Assembly (NCBI GenBank): GCA_021811615.1
Contig: JAJZNW010000093.1
Coordinates: 1-64,000 of the forward strand
Reading direction: 5' to 3'
DNA length: 64,000 bases
DNA from: Bacteroidota bacterium
GTDB taxonomy: Bacteria > Bacteroidota > Ignavibacteria > Kryptoniales > JAKASW01
Shown one piece after another: positions 8,787 through 17,132 of this stretch (the stretch's first letter is position 1; every line of letters starts with the position of its first letter). A model generated the notes under the pieces. It was not told where the DNA came from, ran no database searches, and saw only the letters and a program-made list of their open reading frames with translations. The position numbers were made by a program, and so were the translations under genes.

Positions 8787-9893
8787 TCACTTGAACCGAC
8801 TGCAGTCGTATTCAATTTCTCTAAGGCTGGCCTTTTCATATTTGAACTCGCCGGCCGGGGTGTGCCAAATCGCATCAGTCCGCTTCGCTACTAGCTTTCC
8901 ATCGAACTTGCCGTAATCGCTGAACGACATGGACCATGGACAGTGAACGAATGACTTCCCATCCGGCGAGAAGCTCCTGTCTTTGGACAAGAAGTTGACG
9001 AGCTCTCCCTTTCTGTTGAAGTGAAGGACAGCCGATACCGTTTCTCCCCGGCAAGAAAATTCCGCTTTCGCTGTCAGGGAGTCGATTCCCTCCCATTTCA
9101 CAGATGAGTCAATGAGCATAGACGGTGCCATCGAGCAAATATCTGTGAACATGATCAAAGCTTCATCCTTCCAGACGTCGCTGCCACGTCCGTCGGCAAT
9201 GCTCACAATGTTGGCGATTTTCACATCACTGCCGACTCCCTCGCGGGAATATCGGATGAAGCCGTAGACCGGCACTCCGAGAACAGACGATCGCGAATAG
9301 ACAAATCGCGCCGGTTCATCCAGGAAATCATACTGACTGGACGAAGTTTCGATCCAATTGCCGTTTCTCTCCTTCCTCACGACTCCATCGAAAACCGCTC
9401 TGAAGTTCGTCACGGCCGGCTTGCCGATCACGCCCACATAAGCCAAGTATCTGCGGACAGGAAGAGGAAGACGAGAGACACTCTCAGGACCGACCACCTC
9501 CGCTTGCGGGAGCGGCGAGAGCTTTTCCATCACCTCTGCCCTGTACCTGCCGTTAGGACTCGAAGGAAGAGTGCCGATAACCGCGAGGACCAAAGGGATA
9601 AGCAGGGCCGCATTTGCAACGGTGCCGAACTTGACTTCGGACCATCTCACCGCGATAAGCAGCTGCGATACGATGATTGCAGCCGGAAGAGGTATCCACC
9701 AGATCCGGCTGTTGAACAGCAGAAGGCCGGAGGAGACCATGAAAAGCACGGCTGTTAGGAGCCAAAAGGAGCCTGCCGTTTTCGAAATGTCGAACGGCAA
9801 CTTCCGGACATCTGCCAGCTTGAAAGCTTTCATAAACCCAGTCAAGTGGACGATACCGTGAATGAAAATAAGCGCAGATAATAACGCCTTCAT
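8787..9893 (-). CDS. Membrane protein with DUF6544-like soluble domain
   Basis: 368 residues from ATG 9893; a GTG at 9911 would add six residues but the ATG fits the hydrophobic N terminus better. The first 110 residues hold four predicted membrane helices (ALLSALIFIHGIVHLTGFM, then FWLLTAVLFMVSSGLLLF, WIPLPAAIIVSQLLIAV, VANAALLIPLVLAVIG). The rest is a soluble domain with LPLPVRRYLAYVGVIG, RMP-like core segments and YSREGVGSDVKIANIVSIAD. The arrangement resembles DUF6544 family proteins, whose function is unknown. It is divergent from the metal transporter, sharing an upstream region with a GATAAT-rich inverted repeat. Confidence 0.65.
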   Translation of the reverse strand: MKALLSALIFIHGIVHLTGFMKAFKLADVRKLPFDISKTAGSFWLLTAVLFMVSSGLLLFNSRIWWIPLPAAIIVSQLLIAVRWSEVKFGTVANAALLIPLVLAVIGTLPSSPNGRYRAEVMEKLSPLPQAEVVGPESVSRLPLPVRRYLAYVGVIGKPAVTNFRAVFDGVVRKERNGNWIETSSSQYDFLDEPARFVYSRSSVLGVPVYGFIRYSREGVGSDVKIANIVSIADGRGSDVWKDEALIMFTDICSMAPSMLIDSSVKWEGIDSLTAKAEFSCRGETVSAVLHFNRKGELVNFLSKDRSFSPDGKSFVHCPWSMSFSDYGKFDGKLVAKRTDAIWHTPAGEFKYEKASLREIEYDCSRFK

Positions 9894-9920
9894 TTCCCTG
9901 ACCTTCCACACAACTTATGT

Positions 9921-9942
9921 ATTATCCTTGGATAAAGATAAT
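9921..9942. promoter_or_regulatory. GATAAT-type operator candidate between divergent genes
   Basis: ATTATC (9921-9926), GATAAA (9931-9936) and GATAAT (9937-9942) stand in 22 bases, and TTATCC-TT-GGATAA (9922-9935) is an inverted repeat. GATAAT hexamers are the building blocks of Fur boxes, and one divergent gene is a probable iron or manganese exporter. The hexamer orientation is not the canonical Fur order, so the regulator is uncertain; it may also overlap a -10 element. Confidence 0.35.
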
Positions 9943-10052
9943 GAAACACACGGAAATTCATAGTGCCTGCTGTGTCGAAGGCCACACCCCGGAAAGGCGG
10001 GGTACGGCGCGAATGTTGGATTAACGGCGGAAAACTCATAATATATGGCATC

Positions 10053-11000
10053 ATGGAACAGGAACTTGGAAGTCAACTCGTTCTCGACGAGTTGTTCGAC
10101 CTGACCCTTTACAAGAGGATCAGGGGGATCGTATCCGAAGATCTCAAACCCTTATTCGACGAGCTCATCCCGACTGAGACGAAGCATCTCAGATTCTGGC
10201 AGGAGTTCTTCTCCATCGACACAAACGAGCTCGATTTCAGGCGAAGGGTAAAGCTGTCGCTTCTGGTAACGGTGGCTCGTCTCTTCGGCAATCTCGGTAC
10301 TCACCTTGTGCTTGAAGCGATAGAAGTTTACGGCGTCAGGAAGTACGTTACCGTGTGGAACAGGTATAAGGGTACGCCCACGGGGGACGCGGTGCACAAG
10401 ATACTCGAAGATGAATTCCAGCATGAGGATGAGATCGTCTCGTCGGCGAGCAAAAGGCTGATCCACCCGGAGCGGGTACGCGATATTTTTCTCGGACTGA
10501 ACGACGGCCTGGTCGAGATACTCGGCGCGGTTTCGGGTTTCTTTGCGGCCTTATCGAGCGTGCCGGCTGTCATGGCGGCAAGTGTCGCGGTGGCGGTTGC
10601 GGGCTCGATCTCCATGGCAGCTGGTGCGTTCGGCGCCATCAACTCGGAAAAGGAAGTCGAGCGGGTCGAGGCTGCGAAGAAAGAATTCATCGAGGGGAAG
10701 CAGGAAGCGGGTTCGGCCTTCTCTTCTAGCGCTGCCGAGTCTGCTCTGGTAGTGGGTTTATCGTACTTCTTCGGAGCACTGGTGCCGGTGCTGCCGGTAC
10801 TGCTGGGAGCGGCGAATATCTGGTGGTCGCTCGGCTTCGCGGCAGTCGTTATGTTTTTCATTTCCACGGTTATCGCATTCCTGTCCGGAATGAGGATGCG
10901 TAGAAGAATTGTAACGAATCTCATAATTCTCCTCATTGCCGTGGCAGTCACTTACGGAGTCGGGCTTCTCGCCAGATCGGCTTTCGGTATCAGCATCTAA
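10053..11000 (+). CDS. Ferritin-like domain fused to VIT1/CCC1-type metal transporter (MbfA-like)
   Basis: 315 residues from ATG 10053 (MEQELGSQLVLDELFDLT). A GTG at 9963 would add 30 residues without resemblance to the family, and neither start has a strong ribosome site. Residues 10-140 form a rubrerythrin/ferritin-like helical domain with metal-ligand motifs ETKHLRFW and EDEFQHED. Residues 155-315 form the VIT1/CCC1 membrane domain: RVRDIFLGLNDGLVEILGAV, then AGSISMAAGAFGA and three further hydrophobic helices at the end. In the MbfA family the ferritin domain senses or delivers iron and the membrane part exports Fe or Mn from the cytoplasm. Metal specificity cannot be read from the sequence. 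It stands alone, divergent from the DUF6544-like gene. Confidence 0.82.
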   Translation: MEQELGSQLVLDELFDLTLYKRIRGIVSEDLKPLFDELIPTETKHLRFWQEFFSIDTNELDFRRRVKLSLLVTVARLFGNLGTHLVLEAIEVYGVRKYVTVWNRYKGTPTGDAVHKILEDEFQHEDEIVSSASKRLIHPERVRDIFLGLNDGLVEILGAVSGFFAALSSVPAVMAASVAVAVAGSISMAAGAFGAINSEKEVERVEAAKKEFIEGKQEAGSAFSSSAAESALVVGLSYFFGALVPVLPVLLGAANIWWSLGFAAVVMFFISTVIAFLSGMRMRRRIVTNLIILLIAVAVTYGVGLLARSAFGISI

Positions 11001-11382
11001 TACGGACGTGATAAGTATTGTTACGCCAAGGTTCATTATGTTGGCTTCTAATTGTTCGGGAAAGTTTTCATTTCTACAATAATAAAACTCCTTCGGGGTT
11101 AACCGCTTTCGATTTATTTGTTAATTTCAGGGTCATGGGCAACTCTTTCATATAACATCAAAGCCAAGAAAATAGACAATCGTGTAACATCCCTTGATGC
11201 GTTTATATTAGTGCCCCTCCAACTATCATCTCCTAATTCCGCCGAAAGGAGATCTGGCAATCGTGGTAAATGAGGAGCGCAGTTCCGCGGCCCACAGTTT
11301 CACGGCAAATCGGGGGACACGAACCCTACTCGAGACAAAGGCATGAAGCTCCGTAGGGGCGACACAGGCTATCCGCCCGCAC
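11001..11382. other. Convergent intergenic region, nothing identified
   Basis: 382 bases between the ends of two convergent genes. I see no gene, no strong hairpin with a T run and no repeat. Confidence 0.4.
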
Positions 11383-12504
11383 TCACCTGACAGAGACGTA
11401 GCCTCCCAGCATCCCCTTCTTCGAAAGCACAAGCTGCCAAAGCTGATTGATCCGGGCCCTGAACGCACCCGCACTTGACAGCAGGAAATATTCCCACATC
11501 CTGTAGAAGACATCGTCGTACTTGTCTCTAAGCGAATCCCAGCTGCGTTTGAAATTTTCGTACCAGGCCATAAGCGTCTTGTCGTAGTCGGCGCCGAAGT
11601 TGTGCCAGTCCTCCATCACAAAGAGACCTTCTATCGCCTTTCCCAGTTGCGCGACGGACGGCAGCATCCCGTTCGGGAAGATGTATTTGTGCGTCCAGGG
11701 ATCCGTGCTTGTCGTAGAAACCGGATTGCCGATACTGTGGAGCAGGAAAAGGCCGTCATCCTCGAGGCATCTTTCAGCCACGCGGAAATAGTCCCTGTAA
11801 TTCTTGTAGCCTACATGTTCGATCATACCGACCGAGACGATTCTATCGAACTTCTCGTTCATCTCCCGGTAGTCCAGCAACCTGAATTCAACAGGCAAAC
11901 CTTTGCACAGCTGGGTCCCCAGAGCGACCTGTTCCTTCGAGACCGTAATTCCTGTTACCTCCACGCCATACTTCTCGGCGGCGTATTTCCCGAAAGCGCC
12001 CCACCCGCAGCCAATGTCGAGAACTCTCATCCCGGGTTTAAGATAGAGCTTCTCGCAGATGAGCCTCAGCTTGTTCTCCTGTGCCTCGTCGAGATTCCGT
12101 GCATCCTTCCAGTAGCCGCAGCTGTAGTTCATCCGCTTGTCGAGCATCTTCAGGAAGAGTTCGTTCCCGAGGTCGTAATGGCGCTGACCGACGACATAAG
12201 CACGTTTCCTCGACTGCATATTCAACAACCGGAAACCGGCCAACTGCATCAGGATTCTGAGATTGCGGCTGACTTTGTCCTGCAAATCGGCACGCAGTAT
12301 TTTAAAGATGGACTCATCCACTCTCGCTGCATCCCACCATCCCGCCATGTAAGACTCTCCGAGGCCAAGCTCCGCCTCAGTAACCGCCCGCTTGTACATC
12401 CTATCATCGTGGACGTGGATATCCCACTGCTGTTCTCCATCCAGGCTGATTCCCGCAAAGTCAAGCAACTCCCTTACGATTGCCTTGTACTTGCTTTCCT
12501 TCAT
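11383..12504 (-). CDS. cfa: Cyclopropane-fatty-acyl-phospholipid synthase
   Basis: 373 residues; ATG preceded by GGAGGAG. The enzyme adds a methylene group from S-adenosylmethionine across the cis double bond of membrane phospholipid acyl chains. Features: an N-terminal lipid-binding region with LGESYMAGWWD, the family motif HYDLGNELFLKMLDKRMNYSC at about 128-148, the SAM-binding loop VLDIGCGWGAFGKYAAEKYG at about 180, VSVGMIEHVGYKNYRDYF and the late IFPNGMLPS. Length is close to E. coli Cfa (382). No signal peptide is present; the enzyme acts at the inner face of the cytoplasmic membrane. It is monocistronic and could contribute to acid or stationary-phase resistance, as known for the family. 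Confidence 0.93.
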   Translation of the reverse strand: MKESKYKAIVRELLDFAGISLDGEQQWDIHVHDDRMYKRAVTEAELGLGESYMAGWWDAARVDESIFKILRADLQDKVSRNLRILMQLAGFRLLNMQSRKRAYVVGQRHYDLGNELFLKMLDKRMNYSCGYWKDARNLDEAQENKLRLICEKLYLKPGMRVLDIGCGWGAFGKYAAEKYGVEVTGITVSKEQVALGTQLCKGLPVEFRLLDYREMNEKFDRIVSVGMIEHVGYKNYRDYFRVAERCLEDDGLFLLHSIGNPVSTTSTDPWTHKYIFPNGMLPSVAQLGKAIEGLFVMEDWHNFGADYDKTLMAWYENFKRSWDSLRDKYDDVFYRMWEYFLLSSAGAFRARINQLWQLVLSKKGMLGGYVSVR

Positions 12505-12926
12505 TTCTCCTCCTACCGTCTGTTAACCGTCGAATACCGTCTTCAACCGTTACCCATACCAACTTATGGACTTGTCGATATTGAAGCAACCTTGAAGCGA
12601 ACGGCTGAAGGTTATTCGTAATTCAGCGAAGATACCACGCATTCTATACCCTATGAATATTACCGACTATTTCAAGAGCTGCGTAACCAGCTGTCGCATT
12701 TGCAAAAGAGACATGGGATTCGTACAATAGTCCGTCAGGTGTTTCGCCGGGTTGCAATGAGAGATTCTATACTCCTTATTTATCACCTTCCTTATTGCCT
12801 TCTCAAAGCACTACTAAATGCACGAATAATTCTGCACGGCGCCATCCTTGCAAGGGGACGCCGCCCCGGTTTCGGTTGAATTCTGGAGACAGGATTAACA
12901 ACTAAAATCTTTGGAGGAAAAAGCAA
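12505..12926. other. Divergent intergenic region, nothing identified
   Basis: 422 bases between two divergent genes, cfa and the oxidoreductase. It should hold both promoters. AT-rich segments occur around 12640-12680 but I could not assign -35/-10 pairs with confidence, and no riboswitch or repeat was recognised. Confidence 0.4.
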
Positions 12927-14561
12927 ATGGGCAAGAAAGGGATCGACAGACGTGATTTTCTGAAGTATGTCATGGGAAGTGCCGGACTTCTCGCACTCGA
13001 TTGGAACTCGCTTCCGAGAAGAGTCGAAGCGCTGACGAATGCTGACGAGTACGATGCCGTGATAGTGGGCTCCGGGCTCGGCGGGCTGAGTTGTGCGGCA
13101 GCATTCGCGAGGCAGGGATTCAAGGCGCTGGTGCTGGAGCAGCACGACAAGCCGGGCGGTTATGCAACGGCATTCCAGAGACCCGGCGGATTCAATTTCG
13201 ATGTCTCGCTTCACTCGACGGTAATAGACGAGCGAAACGGTCTGCACAATCTGATTCCGGGCTTTCCCGAAATTACCGAGGTAGAGTTTGTTCCGCACCC
13301 GAGCCTTTACAGGGTAATTTACCCTGACTATGACATAACCGTACCCCAGAGAGATCCTAAAGCTTATATCGCCAAACTTGTATCGCTCTTTCCGGAAGAG
13401 AAGGACGGGATAGAAGGAATCATGGGCGACATGCAGGGACTGCTCGATGAAGTCCAGAAGATGTCACGGGCAAACGGACAGATCGATATGGAACATTTCG
13501 CCGTCGATTATCCCCTGATGTCAAGGCTCTACAACAGGACATGGAAGGACATGCTCGACGCACGATTGAAGAATGAAAAACTCCGGGCGATAGTCTCCGC
13601 GCAGTGGGCCTACTACGGGCTTCCGCCATCGTCTCTGGTAAGCTTCTACTACGCGATTCCCGCCATAGGGTACCTGACAGGCGGTGGCTATTATCCGATC
13701 GGCAGGTCGCAGAAGATCAGCGACGCGCTGACGAGATACATCGAGCTGAACGGCGGCAGAGTCATGCTCGATACCCGCGTCGGAAAGATTCTGACGAAGG
13801 ATCACACCGCATACGGTGTACGGACAAGCGAAGGAGAGAATTTCAAATCACGGGTGGTCGTCTCCAACGCGAATCCGTTCGATACGTTCCGAAAGCTGAC
13901 GGATGAGGAGCAATACCTGTCGGCCTACCTGGATCAGCTGGACCACTACAGCGTAAGCCTCTCTTCGTTCCAGATATTTCTCGGCTTGAGAGACGACATC
14001 GTCGGCAAGAGCGGCATTAAGGATTCGGAGATATTCTATGAGACCGGATACGACCTGGAAGAATCGTATCTTGCCGCCAGGAGAGGAGATATTGGAAACG
14101 GCGGTTACGCGCTCACTTTGTACGATAATATTCACAATGGCTATTCTCCCGCGGGAAAGAATACCGTCAACATCACCACTTTCACCGGCTACGATTACTG
14201 GAAGAAGTTCGAGCAAGACTATTTCGCTGGTAATAAAGACGGGTACCGGAAAGAGAAGGAGCGGTTGGCCGAGGCGCTGATAGACAAGGTCGAGAAGACT
14301 ATGCTCCCCGGGCTCTCGGGTGCGATCGAAGTCAAAGAGATCGGCACGCCGCTGACGAACGTCAGGTACACGAGCAACTACCGCGGGGCCATATACGGTC
14401 TGGATCAGACGGTGGACAACTCCGGCCCGAGCAGGCTCGGACACGATACGCCGATCGAGAATCTGTATCTTGCCGGGGCATGGACGAAGCCGGGGCACGG
14501 CTACGGAAGCGTGCTCTCGAGCGGCGTCGAGTGTTTCGGAGAGATAATGCAGAAGTGGTGA
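12927..14561 (+). CDS. Tat-exported FAD-dependent oxidoreductase of the CrtI/carotenoid isomerase-retinol saturase family
   Basis: 544 residues; ATG preceded by TTGGAGGAA. The N terminus carries a twin-arginine motif (DRRDFLKYVMGSAGLLAL at 7-24), so the protein is probably exported folded with FAD. The dinucleotide-binding motif is VIVGSGLGGLSCAAAFARQG at about 45-64, followed by VLEQHDKPGGYATAF, the usual second half of the CrtI-type FAD site. The C-terminal flavin motif is LYLAGAWTKPGHGYGSVLSSG. Family members desaturate, saturate or isomerise polyenes such as carotenoids and retinol; the substrate here is unknown. A Tat signal is unusual for this mainly cytoplasmic or membrane family. It stands alone, divergent from cfa. 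Confidence 0.82.
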   Translation: MGKKGIDRRDFLKYVMGSAGLLALDWNSLPRRVEALTNADEYDAVIVGSGLGGLSCAAAFARQGFKALVLEQHDKPGGYATAFQRPGGFNFDVSLHSTVIDERNGLHNLIPGFPEITEVEFVPHPSLYRVIYPDYDITVPQRDPKAYIAKLVSLFPEEKDGIEGIMGDMQGLLDEVQKMSRANGQIDMEHFAVDYPLMSRLYNRTWKDMLDARLKNEKLRAIVSAQWAYYGLPPSSLVSFYYAIPAIGYLTGGGYYPIGRSQKISDALTRYIELNGGRVMLDTRVGKILTKDHTAYGVRTSEGENFKSRVVVSNANPFDTFRKLTDEEQYLSAYLDQLDHYSVSLSSFQIFLGLRDDIVGKSGIKDSEIFYETGYDLEESYLAARRGDIGNGGYALTLYDNIHNGYSPAGKNTVNITTFTGYDYWKKFEQDYFAGNKDGYRKEKERLAEALIDKVEKTMLPGLSGAIEVKEIGTPLTNVRYTSNYRGAIYGLDQTVDNSGPSRLGHDTPIENLYLAGAWTKPGHGYGSVLSSGVECFGEIMQKW

Positions 14562-14627
14562 CACATCGCAGCACGATGGCGGGATCGCTTCAGCAGGACA
14601 CTAGATCCGCGGTGCTGTTCGGCACTT

Positions 14628-14664
14628 CCCTCCGCCGCCCAGGGTAAGCCGGTCCGGCGGAGGG
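14628..14664 (+). terminator. Strong GC hairpin after the oxidoreductase gene
   Basis: CCCTCCGCCG (14628-14637) pairs perfectly with CGGCGGAGGG (14655-14664) across a 17-base loop, 67 bases after the stop codon. It lacks a clean T run, so it may be a weak terminator or an mRNA 3' stabiliser. Confidence 0.4.
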
Positions 14665-15031
14665 AGGGGTCCCCTTCCTTCCATTGAAACACCTAAAACG
14701 CCCGTCAAGCGCAATGCATGATTGATGTTGTGAGGACGGAACTTGCAATTTTCATCCACTTTCTCCATTATTAAAAAATTTCAAGGTAAGCACTGAGACA
14801 CGGATTTTCCCCGGGGACACCGATATTACGGTTCACGGCAGGAGATTCGTGCGGAACGAAATAGAAATCACCGGTTGGTTAGTCCATACCGGCCGGTGGG
14901 TACACGCATAGGAATCATTTTTTTCACGCTGGCCATCCCCGAAAGACGGTCAGCTGCAAATTGGCGCCGGTGACGCCTGATAACTCTGCGCGTCCCTTTG
15001 GCACACAGTCCACAACATACCAGGAGGCGAG
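14665..15031. other. Intergenic leader region before the DUF3857 gene
   Basis: No gene is seen in these 367 bases. A hairpin CACCGG/CCGGTG (14869-14898) is followed by a T7 run at 14917-14923 that is not contiguous with the stem. A GAGACACGGA segment near 14793 resembles the scattered CACAAAG-type intergenic motif noted at 22049-22134. No known riboswitch pattern was recognised. Confidence 0.35.
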
Positions 15032-17026
15032 ATGAATCGCGTGCTGTTGAAATTATCCTTCCTGTTTCTGTCTGTCCTTTTCATTTCCTGTGCGCCGGGA
15101 CCATTCATGGATCTCGCCGCACTAAAGCAGCAACTCAACATCAAATCGTTTCCCGATCAGAAGGACTATCCCGAATCTGACGGAGTGGTATTGTACGAAC
15201 TGCACGATGTCCAGCTCCGGGTGAACGAAGAGTATGGCCTCGAAACTGTCGACAACGTGACAAGGGTAATCAAGATTTTCAAGAACCTCGACAGGTTCTC
15301 CACCGTGACGATCGATATACCGTGGTCTGATAAACTGACCTACATTTCTGCCCGGACTATCAAACCGGACGGGACAATAATCAAGCTGAAAAAGGAGGAC
15401 TTCCACAAGATAACCGGGACGGGTGGAAACGGAGTCCAGTATTCAGACACGAAGTCTGTGAAGTTCGCTTTTCCTGCGATCGAAAAGAACTCCATCATCG
15501 AATACCATTATTCACTCTACTCGCCGCACCCTTTCCTGCAGGCCGGGTGGATGATACAAGGTTCTCTGCCGGAACTCGAAAACATATATCGGTTGACCGC
15601 ATCAATTCTCGTGCTGCTCCCGGATGCGAAGGGCGGCCTCGGATGGAACTGGAGATACCAGTGGCACAATTGCGACCTGGGAAAACCGGAATTCATTAAG
15701 AACCTCACGCCATCCACACTCACGAGAGACCAGACCGTTACGTACCAATGGGTGCAGACAAATGTTCCGCCCTTCGAGAGTGAACCGATGATGCCGCCGG
15801 AATCCAATTACCTTGCGTACGTAGAGTTCGCCCCGTCGGAATGGAAAACATGGAACGACGTTTCCGGGTGGTACAACAAGTATTACTTCGCCCCTCAACT
15901 TGTGATCACGGACAAAATAAAAGACAAAGCGGCCGTGCTGACGGCCGGGTGCACAACAGAAATGCAAAAGATCCGAAATTTATACTCATTTGTGGAAGGT
16001 CTGCGCTACGTGGCGATCGAGCTGGGAGACGGCGGGTACAGGCCGAACTTCCCGCAAACCGTCCTCGATAACGGTTTCGGCGACTGCAAGGACAAGTCGA
16101 TACTACTGATAAGTCTCCTCAGGAGCCTCGGCATCGATGCGAAGCCGGTGCTGCTTCTCACGACCGACGAAGGGAAGATTCATACGGACTTCCCTTCATG
16201 GGATTTCAATCATATGATAGTATGGGTAGAAACAAGAGACGGACATGTGTTTTGGCTCGACCCGACCGTCAACTATTGCAGTCTGGGAGAAATCCCGTAC
16301 GCCGACCAGGGGGCGAGAGCACTCGTGCTGAACGGCGACAATACTTCAACGATCGAGGCCATACCGGCAAGCACGTACATGGATAACGTGGAATCGATCG
16401 GCATGGACGTAGATTTGACGAATGCGACAGATGCGGCATTTCACATATGGATCAGCTACAAAGGCGAGTACAACTTCGAGCACAGGGACATGTTCAGTCA
16501 GAAGAGCGCCGACCAGATGCTCAAATACTGCAAGTCGCTCATCGCCGACGAATACCTGAATGCGGAGGTGACGAAGTACTCATTCAGCGATCTCGACTCG
16601 GTGGATTCCGCGCTCACGCTCACCTTCGACGTGAAAGTCCCCAACGCGATTACCCGTCAGGGAGACCTCGTGTTTCTTCATATCGATCCGTTCAAGCTTT
16701 CCGATGACTGGGATTGGCTCGGAAGATCGTCGAGAAGATACAACATAGAGTTCAATTTCCCGGCGACCATCGAGAAGACCATAAATGTGACTTACCCGGT
16801 GAACCGCTATGAAATCAGGGACCTCCCCAACAACAGCATTCTTCAGACCGATGGGCTTTATTACGAGAAAGATTACACGGACGACGCCCCGGGTAAGATT
16901 ACAGCCGCCGAAAAGCTGGAAATCAGGTCAAAGGTGCTCAAAGTCCAGAATCTTGACCAGATAAAAAGTTTCGTCCAAAGCATGCAAAGCAGAATAAGAG
17001 AACAGATTATCCTGAAGGCAAAATGA
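15032..17026 (+). CDS. Lipoprotein with DUF3857 and transglutaminase-like domains
   Basis: 664 residues; ATG preceded by CAGGAGGCGAG. A signal peptide ends in the lipobox FISC, so Cys17 should be lipidated. Residues 40-240 are DUF3857-like (LELHDVQLRVNEEYGLETVD-type segment, EKNSIIEYHYSL). Residues 270-450 are a transglutaminase-like domain: IRNLYSFVEGLRYVAIELG, then GDCKDKSILLISLLRSLGID with the nucleophile Cys, DFNHMIVWVE with the His, and FWLDPT with the Asp. The catalytic triad is therefore present. The C-terminal third is DUF3858-like beta structure. The two-domain form is common in Bacteroidota; its substrate is not known. A strong terminator follows at 17071. Confidence 0.85.
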   Translation: MNRVLLKLSFLFLSVLFISCAPGPFMDLAALKQQLNIKSFPDQKDYPESDGVVLYELHDVQLRVNEEYGLETVDNVTRVIKIFKNLDRFSTVTIDIPWSDKLTYISARTIKPDGTIIKLKKEDFHKITGTGGNGVQYSDTKSVKFAFPAIEKNSIIEYHYSLYSPHPFLQAGWMIQGSLPELENIYRLTASILVLLPDAKGGLGWNWRYQWHNCDLGKPEFIKNLTPSTLTRDQTVTYQWVQTNVPPFESEPMMPPESNYLAYVEFAPSEWKTWNDVSGWYNKYYFAPQLVITDKIKDKAAVLTAGCTTEMQKIRNLYSFVEGLRYVAIELGDGGYRPNFPQTVLDNGFGDCKDKSILLISLLRSLGIDAKPVLLLTTDEGKIHTDFPSWDFNHMIVWVETRDGHVFWLDPTVNYCSLGEIPYADQGARALVLNGDNTSTIEAIPASTYMDNVESIGMDVDLTNATDAAFHIWISYKGEYNFEHRDMFSQKSADQMLKYCKSLIADEYLNAEVTKYSFSDLDSVDSALTLTFDVKVPNAITRQGDLVFLHIDPFKLSDDWDWLGRSSRRYNIEFNFPATIEKTINVTYPVNRYEIRDLPNNSILQTDGLYYEKDYTDDAPGKITAAEKLEIRSKVLKVQNLDQIKSFVQSMQSRIREQIILKAK

Positions 17027-17070
17027 GAGGCGGATAAAGTCCTTTCAATCGCAATAATAAGTTAGATAGA

Positions 17071-17104
17071 AAGGCTGCGGCTTATCTGCCGCAGCCTTTT
17101 TCAT
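17071..17104 (+). terminator. Rho-independent terminator
   Basis: GGCTGCGGC (17073-17081) pairs perfectly with GCCGCAGCC (17088-17096) over a TTATCT loop, followed directly by a T run. It closes the DUF3857 lipoprotein gene. The A-rich flank on the other side is short, so action on the convergent protease gene is less certain. Confidence 0.92.
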
Positions 17105-17132
17105 TTTGTTCCAATAGGTCAACTATCCGGTC

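Noticed and set aside
11602-12621. 339-codon plus-strand frame opposite cfa
   Set aside because: The cfa reading has complete family motifs and a ribosome site; the plus frame has none.
14740-15031. Possible riboswitch before the DUF3857 gene
   Set aside because: There is one hairpin and a detached T run, but I could not match conserved bases of any riboswitch class I know.
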